Shown piece after piece: positions 35,657 to 46,470 of a DNA stretch of 64,000 nt. The translations under genes were made by a program, and so were the position numbers. Source of the DNA: JASGKO01 sp049840595 (GTDB taxonomy: Bacteria > Verrucomicrobiota > Verrucomicrobiia > Chthoniobacterales > Chthoniobacteraceae). How positions within the stretch are numbered: position 1 is the stretch's first letter; each line of letters opens with the position of its first letter. Location: NCBI GenBank assembly GCA_049840595.1, contig JASGKO010000008.1:1-64000 (forward strand). Direction: 5' to 3'. Under the pieces are notes generated by a model. That model was not told the origin of the DNA, did no database searches, and saw only the letters and a list, made by a program, of their open reading frames with translations.

Positions 35657-35917
35657 ATGGCAACTGCAGAGACAAACAACATTCAAGGACTTCGCCTTCA
35701 CGAGAAGGACACCGGTAGCGCATCCGTGCAGATCGCGCTCCTGACCCAGCGCATCAACGAGCTGACCGAGCACCTCAAGTCGCACGCCAAGGATCACTCC
35801 TCGCGCCGTGGCCTGCTCAAGATGGTCGCCAAGCGCCGCAGCCTGCTCGATTACCTCAAGCGTGATTCCGCCGAGCGCTACAAGAGCGTTCTCGACACGC
35901 TGGGCCTGCGCAAGTAA
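35657..35917 (+). CDS. rpsO: 30S ribosomal protein S15
   Basis: 86 residues from the ATG at 35657. The S15 core is evident: GSASVQIALLTQRINELTEH and SHAKDHSSRRGLLKMVAKRR, which bind 16S rRNA in the platform. The order rpsO-pnp is conserved in bacteria. A long inverted repeat lies between the two genes. Confidence 0.97.
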   Translation: MATAETNNIQGLRLHEKDTGSASVQIALLTQRINELTEHLKSHAKDHSSRRGLLKMVAKRRSLLDYLKRDSAERYKSVLDTLGLRK

Positions 35918-36039
35918 CCCACTTTCATGCTCTGCCCGGCAGTCAGCCAGCAATGGTCGGCTCCGGGCAGTGCGTGTTTAACCCAAAGAAGCAAACAAGA
36001 AGCAACGCGACAGAAATTTGTCGCGCCGGATCGTTAGGA

Positions 36040-36133
36040 AAATTAAAAATTAAGAGTTAAGAATTAAAAGTTAAAACCCGCGCGGTCGCTCCGCCTCTTC
36101 CATTTTTTAACTTTTAATTCTTAATTTTTAATT
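36040..36133. repeat. AT-rich long inverted repeat between rpsO and pnp
   Basis: The left arm at 36040-36075 and the right arm at about 36104-36133 are complementary over roughly 29 bases. The left arm carries an extra seven bases (GAGTTAA), and a GC-rich 26-base loop lies between the arms. As RNA this is a long stem upstream of pnp, the position where other bacteria place the RNase III site that lets PNPase control its own mRNA. A related A/T motif also occurs near 46585-46600, so it may instead be a dispersed intergenic repeat. Confidence 0.7.
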
Positions 36134-36160
36134 CCCCCTTCGGGCCGGTGAGGCAATTGG

Positions 36161-38311
36161 ATGTCGCATCCGATTACCATGTATCATACTATTACGAGCC
36201 AGATCGGCTCCACCTCCATCACCATCGAATCTGGCAAACTCGCCAAGCTCGCCGATGGCGCGGTGACTGTTCGCTGCGGCGACACCATCGTTCTCGTTTC
36301 CGCTGTGTCGGCCACCACGATCAAAGACGGCCAGGACTTTTTCCCGCTCACCGTTGACTACCGCGAAAAAGCCGCGGCGGTCGGCAAATTCCCCGGTGGT
36401 TACTTCAAGCGCGAAGGCCGCCCGAGCGAAAAGGAAATTCTCACCTGCCGCATGACGGATCGCCCGCTGCGTCCGCTCTTCCCGAAGGGCTATCTCTACG
36501 ACACGCAGATCATCAGCGTGCTCCTGAGCGCGGATGGTGAAAACGATCCCGACATGCTCAGCATCACCGGCGCCAGTGCCGCGTTGATGGTCTCCGACAT
36601 TCCGTTCGCCGGCCCGGTGGCCGCCGTGCGCATCGCTCGCGTGGACGGCCAGTTCGTGGTGAACCCCACGCACAGCCAGCGCGATCTGAGCGATCTCGAC
36701 CTCGTCTATGTCGGCACGCAGAACGACATCATCATGATCGAAGGCGCCGCCGATGAACTGCCCGAAGACGAGTTCATCCGCGCTCTCGAATTTGCGCACC
36801 CCTTCGTGCAGCAGCTCAATGCCGCGCAAATCGAGCTCGCCGCCAAGGTCGGCAAGCCGAAGCGCCAGGCCCCGCTCATGCTGGTGAAGGACGAACTGCT
36901 CGAAGTCGCCTACCAGGTGGCCGGCGACCGCATCGAAGCCGCGCTCTACACTCCGAGCAAGGTCGCTCGCGGCAAGGCCGTGGACGCGCTGAAGCAGGAA
37001 GTGCAGGCCGCGATCCTCGCCAAGTATCCCGAAGCCACGAAGTTCGAAATCTCGCAGGCGTTCGATTACTTGCAGAAGAAAGCGTTCCGCATCTCGATCC
37101 TTGATCGCCAGAAGCGTTGTGACGGTCGTGGTTACCACGATCTGCGCCAGCTCACGGCCGAAGTCGGCCTGCTGCCGCGCTCGCACGGTTCCTCGCTCTT
37201 CTCCCGTGGCGAAACCCAGGCCGTGGCCCTCGCCACGCTGGCCCCGGCGGACGAAGCGCAGGAGCTCGACGGTTACACCGGCGGCGAGACCAGCAAGCGT
37301 TTCATCCTGCACTACAACTTCCCGCCCTTCAGCGTCGGTGAAACGGGCCGCACCGGCTCGCCCGGTCGCCGCGAAATCGGCCACGGTGCGCTCGCCGAGC
37401 GTTCCATCGAGCCGGTCATCCCGCTCGAGAGCGATTTCCCTTACGCCATGCGCGTGAGCAGCGAGATCATGGAATCCAACGGTTCCACCTCCATGGCCAG
37501 CGTCTGCGCGGGCGTGCTCGCCCTCATGGACGCCGGTGTGCCGATCCGCAAGCCGGTCGCCGGTATTTCGGTCGGTCTCGTCACCGAGTTCAACGACACC
37601 ACGATGACCCGCTACACCACGCTCACCGACATCCTCGGCAGCGAGGACCATTTCGGCGACATGGATTTCAAGCTCTGCGGCACCGATACCGGCGTCACGG
37701 GCTTCCAGCTTGATCTCAAGCTCCCCGGCGTGAGTCACAAGATCCTTGCCGAGGCGATTCATGAGGCCAAGGCCGCCCGCACCAAGATCCTCGAGGTGAT
37801 GGCTGGCGCGCTCGCCGCTCCGCGCACCGAGCTCAGCCAGTATGCTCCGCGCATCGAGACCCTCAAGATCCCGGTGGACAAGATCGGCATGCTCATTGGA
37901 CCTGGTGGCAAGACCATCAAGGGCATCACCGCCGAGACCGGCGCCGAGATCAACATCGAAGACGACGGCTCCGTGCACATCTACTCGAACAACGGCGAAG
38001 GCCTCGCCCGTGCGAAGGAAATCATTTCCGGCATGTTCAAGGAGATCGAGATCGGCACCATGTATCATGGCCGCGTGGTTTCCACCAAGGAGTTCGGCGC
38101 GTTTGTCGAAGTGCTCCCGGGCAAGGAAGGCCTCGTGCACATCTCCGAGCTCGCCGAGACCCGCGTGAACAAGACCGAAGACGTCGTTCGCAATGGCGAC
38201 GCGATCTGGGTCAAGTGCATCGGCATCGACGACAAGGGCCGCGTGAAGCTCAGCCGCAAGGCCGCAATGAAAGAGCGCAACGAAGCCGCCGAAAAAGGCG
38301 TCGTTGGCTAG
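36161..38311 (+). CDS. pnp: Polyribonucleotide nucleotidyltransferase
   Basis: 716 residues. Two RNase PH domains are present: the first contains DYREKAAAVGKFPGGYFKRE and the second the phosphate-binding RGETQAVALATL and SSEIMESNGSTSMASVCAG. The KH domain contains IGMLIGPGGKTIKGI, and the S1 domain contains YHGRVVSTKEFGAFVEVLPG. The enzyme degrades RNA 3' to 5' with phosphate. The start could also be the ATG at 36179. The codon use is strongly biased to C/G-ending codons, as expected for a highly expressed gene. A strong terminator follows. Confidence 0.97.
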   Translation: MSHPITMYHTITSQIGSTSITIESGKLAKLADGAVTVRCGDTIVLVSAVSATTIKDGQDFFPLTVDYREKAAAVGKFPGGYFKREGRPSEKEILTCRMTDRPLRPLFPKGYLYDTQIISVLLSADGENDPDMLSITGASAALMVSDIPFAGPVAAVRIARVDGQFVVNPTHSQRDLSDLDLVYVGTQNDIIMIEGAADELPEDEFIRALEFAHPFVQQLNAAQIELAAKVGKPKRQAPLMLVKDELLEVAYQVAGDRIEAALYTPSKVARGKAVDALKQEVQAAILAKYPEATKFEISQAFDYLQKKAFRISILDRQKRCDGRGYHDLRQLTAEVGLLPRSHGSSLFSRGETQAVALATLAPADEAQELDGYTGGETSKRFILHYNFPPFSVGETGRTGSPGRREIGHGALAERSIEPVIPLESDFPYAMRVSSEIMESNGSTSMASVCAGVLALMDAGVPIRKPVAGISVGLVTEFNDTTMTRYTTLTDILGSEDHFGDMDFKLCGTDTGVTGFQLDLKLPGVSHKILAEAIHEAKAARTKILEVMAGALAAPRTELSQYAPRIETLKIPVDKIGMLIGPGGKTIKGITAETGAEINIEDDGSVHIYSNNGEGLARAKEIISGMFKEIEIGTMYHGRVVSTKEFGAFVEVLPGKEGLVHISELAETRVNKTEDVVRNGDAIWVKCIGIDDKGRVKLSRKAAMKERNEAAEKGVVG

Positions 38312-38340
38312 GCCATCGCTTCCTTAAAAATCACTTAACG

Positions 38341-38379
38341 AAAACGCCGCTTCCGTTCATCGGAAGCGGCGTTTTTTTT
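38341..38379 (+). terminator. Intrinsic terminator of pnp
   Basis: A 15-bp stem (AAAACGCCGCTTCCG with its complement), five-base loop TTCAT, and eight T after the stem. It lies 30 bases past the pnp stop. Confidence 0.92.
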
Positions 38380-38398
38380 GAAAAGTCGCGAGGAAAAA

Positions 38399-38434
38399 TA
38401 AAATGGGGCATTCGAAACTCGGATGCCCCATTTT
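38399..38434 (-). terminator. Hairpin terminator of convergent FadL gene
   Basis: AAAATGGGGCATTCG and CGGATGCCCCATTTT form a 15-bp stem with one mismatch, flanked by A/T runs on both sides. It sits 28 bases beyond the stop of the minus-strand outer-membrane gene and probably works in both directions. Confidence 0.8.
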
Positions 38435-38461
38435 GGTAAATCGAATTTTGGCTGCTGTTTT

Positions 38462-39829
38462 TTAAAACTGCAAATTCACTGTCAGGTTGAGGGTTTGCGC
38501 GGAGACGGTGAGGTTGCTGTTCGAGTATTCGCCGGAGGCGAGGATGCTGGTGCCGGTGTGGACGGTGGCGGGGAGCATCCATTGGTAGGCGAGATCGACG
38601 CCGAACCAGTCCTTGCGATAGCCCACGCCCGCGCTCACGGTGTGTTCCATGATGGCGGCGGTGAGGGGAGTCACCGTATTATCGGGCACCGGGTTGTTGG
38701 CGTAGGAATAGCCGGCGCGCACGGTCCAGTTGTCGTTTACGGCGTATTCGGCGCCAAGGCGGGTGACGTATTGGTCGCGCCAGCGGAGTGGCACGTAATC
38801 GTTCATTCCGGAGGAGCCGACGAGGCCGTTCAAGTCGGCATTGCTGCCGTTGCGGAGCTTCACTTCGAGGCGGTCAAACGAATCGGCCCAGTTGATCCAG
38901 TCCTCTTCCACGAGCACGCGCAGCTTGGAGGTCACATCCACTGCGACGCCGGCGGCGACCTGTTGCGGGAAGTTATTGGTGACCTTGGCGTCGTAATCGA
39001 AGTCGGAGCGGGCGGCGCCGAGGCCGAGATTGCGGAGTTGCACGTTGGCATTGCCGCTGGCGTGGCCGCTGCTCTCGATCCGCGAGCCGCTGGTGTAGCT
39101 GACGCCGATGTGGACGGGCTTCACGGGCTTGAACTCCACGCCGACTTGGAAATTATATCCGTAGCCTTCGGTATTCAGGTCAAGCAGTGTCTTGACGGTG
39201 CGGAGCACGGGCTGCTGTTGGAAAACGTAGGGGGCATTCAGGCGGTTTTGATTGTAGAGCAGGCCGATGCCTGCCCCGACGGAGAGCTGGGGAATGATCT
39301 GCCAGCTCGCGCCGAACTGGGTGCGGAGGAGGCTGATCTCGGAATCGTGGCCGCGCAGGCCATAGGTGGTCGCGCCATCCGCGCCGCCAGGAGTATCGTG
39401 GTAACGCCACCCGGCCTTAAGCGCCATGTCGGGGTTGAAGCCGAGGGCAAAGCGGAACGGTCCCACCGGTACGGCCAGTGCCGCCGAGCCCAAGACTCCT
39501 TGCGTGTTCAGAGTCGAATCGCGGTTCGCATGATTGGAAAATTCGCCATGAAGCAAAGCGCCCGTCCCGGAGAGGGTGAGTTCCGTCTTTTGCAATTCAC
39601 TCAGCGCACCGGGGTTTCCATAGAGAGCGGAAAGAGGGTTGTAAGCGTCCGCAACCGTGATGCCGCCGAGCGACATGGAGCGGGCATCCACGCCATCCCG
39701 GTAAAGTCCCGCCGCGAAAGTCTTGGGCGAAATGCCGGTGCTTAGAATCACGGGCGTGAGGACGGCGGCAAAAAGCCAGCGGTTATCGATGCGAAACGTC
39801 TGGGGCTTTGGGGAAATACGATTGCTCAT
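38462..39829 (-). CDS. OmpP1/FadL-type outer-membrane transporter
   Basis: 455 residues. The start at 39829 follows the strong site AGGAAAGGA. The N-terminal signal region ends at SPKTFAAGLYRDG. The FadL hallmarks are the N-terminal hatch segment (ARSMSLGGITVADAYNPLSALYGNPGAL has the family NPA-like turn) and then about 14 amphipathic beta strands. It ends in an aromatic residue (TLNLTVNLQF), the outer-membrane insertion signal. It imports hydrophobic compounds such as fatty acids. The family is clear, the ligand unknown. Confidence 0.88.
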   Translation of the reverse strand: MSNRISPKPQTFRIDNRWLFAAVLTPVILSTGISPKTFAAGLYRDGVDARSMSLGGITVADAYNPLSALYGNPGALSELQKTELTLSGTGALLHGEFSNHANRDSTLNTQGVLGSAALAVPVGPFRFALGFNPDMALKAGWRYHDTPGGADGATTYGLRGHDSEISLLRTQFGASWQIIPQLSVGAGIGLLYNQNRLNAPYVFQQQPVLRTVKTLLDLNTEGYGYNFQVGVEFKPVKPVHIGVSYTSGSRIESSGHASGNANVQLRNLGLGAARSDFDYDAKVTNNFPQQVAAGVAVDVTSKLRVLVEEDWINWADSFDRLEVKLRNGSNADLNGLVGSSGMNDYVPLRWRDQYVTRLGAEYAVNDNWTVRAGYSYANNPVPDNTVTPLTAAIMEHTVSAGVGYRKDWFGVDLAYQWMLPATVHTGTSILASGEYSNSNLTVSAQTLNLTVNLQF

Positions 39830-39924
39830 TCCTTTCCTGCCAAGCAGGAGAAAAGCCAAATGCCGGACAAATTTTTATAAAACTTCCGCTCTGGCCAGGA
39901 AAAGCCGGATTGAGCGATGGACGA

Positions 39925-42188
39925 CTAGGGGGCAGGCTTTGGAATCTCGGCGAGCGCTTTCAGAAGGGCCTCCATGTCCACCGGCTTGGTGAGATGCTTG
40001 TAAAACCCTGCTTCCAGGCTGCGATTGATATCGGCTTCCATCCCGTAACCGCTCAGGGCAATCCCAGTCATTCCATAGGTGCCCCTCAGTTCATTCATGA
40101 GGCTATGCCCATCGCCATCGGGCAGGCCCAAATCGGAAATGACCAGATCGTAGCTCTTCTCCCGGGCGGCATGCAGTGCCTCCTCGACGCAAGCGGCTAC
40201 CGATACCTTGTGCCCATGTCTGGTGAGCAGCCGGCTCAGGATGTTGCGGGTCATATCGTGATCTTCCACCAACAGGATGCTCCGGCTCAGGGGCACCGCC
40301 AGCTCGTCCGCTGTCGCCTGGAGCAGGTCGCTTGTCCGGTTGCGTGGGGCGGAGCAGGGGAGCGTCACGAAGAAACTGGCCCCCAGGTTTCTCCCGGCGC
40401 TGGCGACCTCAATCTGACCATGGTGCATTTCCACCAATCGCTTGCAGATGGCGAGCCCCAGTCCCAAGCCCCCATAGCGATGCTGCCCCCCTTTTTCCGA
40501 ATGCTCGCCCTGGGAGAAAACCTGGAAGGCATTGTTCTTCTCCTGGTCCGTCAGGCCGATGCCGGTATCCGAGATTTCCACGCGGATGAGGTCGCGGTCC
40601 TGCGAATTGGTGGTGCGAACGGCGATCTTGCCATCATTGGGCGTAAATTTGAGCGCGTTCTTGAGTAGGTTCCAAAAGATCTGCTGGAGCCGGACCGGGT
40701 TGGCGGTAATGAAGGAGTTGGTCGCCGCCAGATCCAGTTCGAGGTGGATCATCTTGTCCTCGATATCGCTGTGGACGATCTCTACGCATTCGCGCAGAAG
40801 CACATGGGAGTCGAGCAACTGCGGGCTGAGCGTGACCTTGCCGCGGGTGATGCGGGTGAGGTCGAGCATATCGTCGATCAGCCGCGCTTCGAGGGTCACG
40901 TTCTTATAGATGAGCTCGAAATCGGCCCGCACGTGCGGGGGGAGCGAGCGATCGCGAATCGCGTCGCTGGCCAGCAAGAGCACGGGGTTGAGCGGCGTGC
41001 GCAGCTCATGCGAAAGGGTGCTCAGGAAGTTGTCCTTGGCCTGCGAGGCAGCGAGCGCTTCGTCGCGGGCTTTTTCGAGTTCCTCCTCGCCGCGTTTGCG
41101 CTGGGTAATGTCCGTGATCACGACCATGAAGCCGTCGAGCACCCCGTTGGCATCGAATTCCGGCACGAAGATGAAGACCATCCAGCGCGGGCCGATGGTG
41201 GGGAAATCCACCTCCATCTCGGATTCCACTTGCTGCCCCGCGCTTACTTGATCGAGAAAGCGCCCAATCGTCTGGTAGGCGTCCTTACCGATGATTTCGG
41301 CGATGTGCAGGCCGATGATTTCGTGGGGTTGCCGCCCATAGCTGGAGGCGTAGGGGCGGTTGACGAACTTGTAGTGATGGTTGCGATCCAGTTGTGCCAG
41401 GTAAACCGGCGCGTGATCGGTGATCAGTTGCAACTGGTTTTCCCGCTCCAGGAGCGCGGCTTCGTTCTTTTTCTTCTCGGTGACGTCGCGGGCGATCTTG
41501 GAAGCGCCGATGATCTTGCCGCTCGAAGTCTTTTACCGGGGAAATGGTAAGGGAGACATCGATCAGTGTTCCATCCTTCCGGCGCCGGACGGTCTCGAAG
41601 TGATTGATGCTCAATCCCTTTTGCACCCGGCGGATGATTTCCGTCTCCTCGGGCAGGCGCTCCGTGGGGATGAGCAGGGAGATGTGTTGCCCGATTGCTT
41701 CGCCCATGGGATAGCCAAAAATCCGCTCCGCCGCCTGATTCCAGCTCGTAATCGTGCCATCCAGGTTTTTGCTGATGATGGCGTCCTCCGAGGATTCCAC
41801 GATCGCGGCCAGTTTATAGAGTGCCTGCCGGTGCCCGCGCTCGCGGGTCAAGGTCCGCTGCATCGACTCGCCGATCGCACTGATCGCCAGGCAATCGACG
41901 AGAAAGATCATCATGCGGGTGAAGTTTTGCTGATCCGGTAGGTAAAAACCAATGGGCGGAATGAAAAACCACCAGGAAAGCAGGAACCCCAGGAAGGTGG
42001 AAACCATCCCGGGCCAGAACCCGCCCAACCAGGCGGAGACGACCACCCCGACGAGAAAGAGCTGCAGGGGGGCGACTTCGTGCAAGATCGGATCGAGCAA
42101 CATGCGCAACCCCTGCCGCTACCAGTGGAACCGCGATCGCGATTCCGTAGCGGATAAGGTGATTGCGACGTGAAGAGTCCGACTGCAT
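39925..42188 (-). CDS. Hybrid histidine kinase with DUF4118, PAS and receiver domains (two frameshifts)
   Basis: About 753 residues when two frameshifts are corrected. The gene reads from ATG 42188 (MQSDSSRRNHLIRYGIAIAV). The order is: a KdpD-type four-helix DUF4118 region; PAS 1 (SSEDAIISKNLDGTITSWNQ); PAS 2 (ITDHAPVYLAQLDRNHHYKF); HisKA with the phospho-His in LSTLSHELRTPLNP; HATPase (NLLKNALKF, DTGIGL, GGLGLGLAI); and a receiver with Asp in YDLVISDLGLPDG. Breaks lie at about 42110 (GGGGTT, apparent extra G) and about 41530 (CTTCGAG where CTCGAG fits). Both look like consensus errors. A membrane-bound sensor with an attached receiver is inferred. Confidence 0.87.
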
Positions 42189-42483
42189 CGTGAAGTGAGT
42201 CCCTGAGGTTAAACGTGACCCATCAAATAACAAGCCGAATAGCCCTCGTAAAAATGGGCGAAAGTGGCCTCTTTTTCTCTGAAAACTGGCAACAGGGGCT
42301 GGTGCAATGCATATTCCAATCTACCGTAAAACGTTGAAGCGCTGACCGGTGGATGCCGGAATTTTCCACCCTTTTTCAAGAGATATAAATTGCGGACGCT
42401 TTCCAGCGGGCGGTATCCCCTGCGGTAAATTTAAGCGCACCACCTTGGCAGTCTCGCCATGCCCTGCTACGGTGATAGCTCGC

Positions 42484-45132
42484 ATGGAAGCTCCACTTGG
42501 AACCATCACTTTTCTCTTTACCGATATCGAGGGCAGTTCCCGCCTGTGGGAACGCTTTCCAGTAGATATGGGGCGGGCTCTGGCGCGGCACGACAATATC
42601 CTGCGCGGCGCCATCGAGGGGAATAGCGGGTTTGTTTTCAAGACGGTGGGGGATGCCTTCTGTGTGGCATTCGACACGGCGGGGCATGCCTTGCGCGCCG
42701 CTTCCGAGGCCCAGCAGGCTCTCTTTGCCGAGCCATGGGGCGAGACGGGTCCCTTGCGGGTGCGAATGGCCCTGCATACCGGCGAGGCCGAGTTTCGCGA
42801 TGGCGATTACTTCGGCCCCTCGCTCAATCGCGTGGCCCGCGTGATGAGCGCCGGGCATGGCGGGCAGGTGCTACTTACCTACTCCACGGTGCAACTGGTA
42901 CGCGACGATTTGCCGACCAAGGTTTCACTGCGCGACCTTGGGGAGCGACGGTTGCGGGACTTGAGTCGCCCCGAGCATGTCTTTCAATTGGTCATCGAGG
43001 GGTTGCCGGCCGATTTCCCCTCGCTGCGATCCCTTCGAGGCGATGCCCAATAATCTCCCCGTGCAGCTCACCAGTTTCATCGGGCGGGAAAAGGAAATGG
43101 CCGAGGCCAAGCGACTGCTCAACGATACGCACCTGCTCACCCTCATCGGGACCGGCGGCACCGGCAAGACCCGGCTCTCGCTGCAAGTCGCCGCTGATTT
43201 GCTGGAGAATTTTTCCGATGGCGTGTGGTTTGTGGAACTTGCCACCATTAGCGATCCCGCACAGGTTCCCATGGCCGTCGCCGGAGCGCTGGGCGTGCGG
43301 GAGGAGGCGGACCATTCGTTGCTGGAAACCCTGTCCAATTATCTCCGGGCCAAGCACCTGCTGCTCATCTTCGACAACTGCGAGCATGTGGTCGAGGCCT
43401 GTGCCCAATTGGTCGAGTCGCTCCTGCGCGCCGCGCCGAATCTGCGCGTGCTGGCGACCAGCCGTCACTCGCTGGGCATCGCGGGTGAGGTGATCCTGCC
43501 CATCCCGCCGCTCAGCATGCCCAATCTTTTCCGGGAACGCATCTCCGGCATGGACGCGATGGAGGTGATCTCCCAATTCGAGGCCGTCCGCCTCTTCATC
43601 GATCGCGCCGTGGCGGTGAAGCCCACCTTCGAGGTCACGAATGAAAACGCCCCCGCCGTGGCGGAAATTTGCTGGCGGCTGGACGGCATCCCGCTCGCCC
43701 TCGAACTCGCGGCCGCCCGCGTAAAAGTGCTCACCCCGCAGCAAATCGCTCAGCGGCTCAATGACCGCTTCCGCCTGCTCACCGGCGGCAGCCGCACCGC
43801 CATGCCGCGCCAGCAGACGCTGCGCGCGTTGATCGACTGGAGCATCGACCTGCTTTCCGAGCCCGAGAAAACCGTCCTGCGCCGTCTCGGGGTTTTCGCC
43901 GGCGGCGCAGCACCATGGCCGCGGTCGAGGAGGTCTGCTCGGGGAATGGTGTGGAGGATTGGGAAGTGCTCGACCTGCTCACCCAGCTGGTGGACAAGTC
44001 GCTCCTCGCCGTCGAGAGCGGTCCCGATGGTGGCATCCGTTATACGATGACGGAATCCGTCTGGCAGTATGCCCGCGAGAAGCTTGAGGAATCCGGCGAA
44101 ATCGCCGAGATGCGCGACCGTCACCTGCAGTATTTCCTGCGGATGGCGAAGGAAATGCAGCCCCGCCTGATCGGTCCGGACCAGGCCGTGTGGCTGGAGC
44201 GGCTCGACGTGGAGCGGATCAATTTCCGGCAGGCCTTCGAGTGGTCGCTCAAGTCGGAAGGCCATGCCCGCGATGGATTGCGGATCGCCAGCGCGCTGAT
44301 TCGCCTGTGGGAAGTCCGCAGCAACTTGAAGGACGGTCGCGAGATCGTGGAGCAGTTGATCAACCGGCCGGAGAATGCGCCGCGCGATTCGTTGCGGGCC
44401 TGGGGCATGCACGCCTTTGGCCGGATGGCGTGGATGCGCGATGAGAACGAACTGGCGGCAAATTGCTTCCGCGAGGCGATGGAGATTTTCGACGAGCTGG
44501 GCGATCGCGAGAGTGCGGCCTTGATGCGGATTTTCTACGGTTTCATCGAGCGTTCGCTGGAGCGGCTCGACGAGGCGGAGAGTCTTTTGCGCAATGCCTT
44601 GAAAACGGGCGAGGAATTTTCCTCCCCGCTGCTGATTGCGACCGCGAACAGCGGCCTGGGCTCCGTGCTGGGCGACCGCGGCGACCATGAGCAGGGGCTG
44701 GAGCTCAAGCTCAAGAGCGTGGAGAAATTCCGCAGCATGGGCGACAAGTGGATCATCGGCCTGTTGCTCTGGGGCGTGTCCCGGGAGGCGACCTCCCTCG
44801 GCCGCACCGAGGTGGCCCACGATGCGCTGGTCGAGTGGGCGGGCATCAGCCGCGAGTTGCACAACAAGTGGACGCTCCCGTACATCCTGCACGCTTTTGG
44901 GGACCTGGAGATCGTCGATAAGCACTACCACCGCGCGGCGCTCCTGTTCGCTGCTTCGGAGGCCATGCGCGATCATCTCGGCTTCACCCTGCTGCCGCTG
45001 GAGCAGCGCGACTACGACAAGTCCATGGCCGTGCTGAAGGCTAATCTCAGCGAAGTGGAGTTCCGCCAGGCCTGGGAAAATGGCAAGGTGATGCGCCCCT
45101 GGGCCGCGCTGGAGCTGGCACTGCAGCGCTAG
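42484..45132 (+). CDS. Class III cyclase-like domain + NTPase + TPR regulator (two frameshifts)
   Basis: About 880 residues if two single-base breaks are repaired. Residues 1-180 are a class III nucleotidyl cyclase domain (ITFLFTDIEGSSRLWE with a metal Asp; FVFKTVGDAFCVAF; LNRVARVMS). An NB-ARC/AAA-type NTPase follows with Walker A LIGTGGTGKTRLS and Walker B LLLIFDNCEHVVE. A C-terminal TPR-like helical region ends the protein (EAMEIFDELGDRESAAL). Breaks are at about 43034 (CTTCGAGG, CTCGAGG expected) and about 43900. The layout is the guanylate/adenylate cyclase-LuxR-like ATPase family, but no DNA-binding domain is seen. Cyclase activity is not certain, because many such domains are degenerate. 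Confidence 0.85.
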
Positions 45133-45179
45133 AGCGTCTTTTTGAGAAGATCTCCAACACACGGGAATCAGCATTTCGT

Positions 45180-46470
45180 GCTCTGGATGGAGCGGAAACC
45201 GAGCAAACTGCTTCGGGCGCAAAATACAAAAATATGTCATCCCGAGCGAAGCCGAGGGAACTCAAACTATCTCTGCGCGGGGGAAGCGTGGAGTTTTCTT
45301 CCGTCGTGAATCCGCTTCGTGAGCCGGAACCATTTGAGGCCCGTTCGACTCCGCTGCGCTCCGCTCAGGGTGACATGGGTGGGGCGGGGAGATGAAATTT
45401 GTCTGACTCCAGTTGGCGGCACCAAAAGCACTCAATAATCCCTGCCCCATGGAGGGGAAAGCGCGCAAACTGATTTGGGCGCAAAATACAAAAATATGTC
45501 ATCCCGAGCGAAGTCGAGGGAACTCAACCTATTTCTGCGCAGGGGAAGTGTGGAGCTTTCTTGGGTTGTGAATCCGCTTCGTGAGCCGGAACCATTTGAG
45601 GCCCGTTCGACTCCGCTGCGCTCCGCTCAGGGTGACAGGGTGGGGCGGGGAGACGAAAATTGCCTAAAACCAGTCGGCCGCAAGATTCTGCCAGCGGAGA
45701 TTTTTTACGTTCAACCAACCCGTTTTTCTTTTCCCGCCGCCACCGCTTGAGTTGCTTCTCCCGCGCAATGGCGGCCAGCACGTCACCGCAGGTCTCAAAA
45801 TAAACGAGATCAACACAATGATAAGCGCTGGTAAACCCCTCCACTTCTCCATGGCGATGTTGCCAGACGCGGCGCGCCAGATCGTTGGTAACCCCGATGT
45901 AAAGCGCTTCCCGGTTGGTGCTCGCCATCATGTAAACGAAGTATTCCCCGCCCATGGAGCGAAACGTGACGCAAACTGCTTCGGGCGCAAATACAAAAAT
46001 CATGTCATCCCGAGCGAAGTCGAGGGAGCTCAAACTATTTCTGCGCGGGGGAAGTGTGGAACTATCTCCCGGCCATGAACAGGCCAAGTGCCCCAAAACA
46101 ATTTGAGGCCCATTCGACTCCGCTACGCTCCGCTCAGGGTGACAGGGCTAGGTCGGGAGACGAAATTAGTCTGACCCAGTTGGCCGCACCAAAAGCACCA
46201 AATAATCCCCGCCCATGGAGGGGGAAACGCGTAAACTGCTTTGGGCGCAAAATACAAAAACCATGTCATCCCGAGCGAAGTCGAGGGAACTCAACCTATC
46301 TCTGCGCGGGGAAAACGTGAACCTTTCTTCCGTCGTGAATCCGCTTCGTGATCCGGAACCATTTGAGGCCCGTTCGACTCTGCTGCGCTCAGGGTGGGGC
46401 GGGGAGACGAAAATTGCCTGACCTCAGTTGGCGGCACCAAAAGCACCAAATAATCGCCGCCCATGGAGCG
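45180..46470. repeat. Four-fold dispersed repeat block of about 270 bases
   Basis: Four imperfect copies begin at about 45185, 45455, 45950 and 46215. Each opens with GGGCGCAAAATACAAAA, followed by the conserved TCATCCCGAGCGAAG... box and a GCCCGTTCGACTCCGCT box. A further part is CGGCACCAAAAGCACC with CCATGGAGCGG. The two boxes are partly inverted. A single degenerate copy of the first box lies at about 27040. The GIY-YIG gene sits between copies two and three. No long ORF other than that gene is supported here. Confidence 0.88.
45664..45955 (-). CDS. GIY-YIG nuclease superfamily protein (one frameshift)
   Basis: About 97 residues. The ATG at 45955 gives MGGEYFVYMMASTNREALYI, with the GIY-YIG pair as YFVYMM...LYIGVTNDLARRVWQH. 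The catalytic Arg and later Glu/Asn-like positions follow (AREKQLKRWRREKK). In a run of six A the frame needs one A less, after which VERKNLRWQNLAADWF and a stop at 45664 end the protein at family length. Without that correction the frame runs into the repeat to 45524. The gene is embedded in the repeat block. Confidence 0.83.

Noticed and set aside
36128..38140. 670-residue antisense reading frame over pnp
   Set aside because: It is the mirror of a high-GC, strongly biased housekeeping gene. Composition alone keeps it open, and it has no recognisable domain.
41814..42233. Separate 139-residue protein upstream of the histidine kinase
   Set aside because: Its first residues are the N-terminus of the kinase's DUF4118 region, and the rest is out of frame after an extra G.
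45524..45955. Longer 143-residue GIY-YIG protein
   Set aside because: The C-terminal third reads through the intergenic repeat. Removing one A from a six-A run gives the normal family end at 45664.
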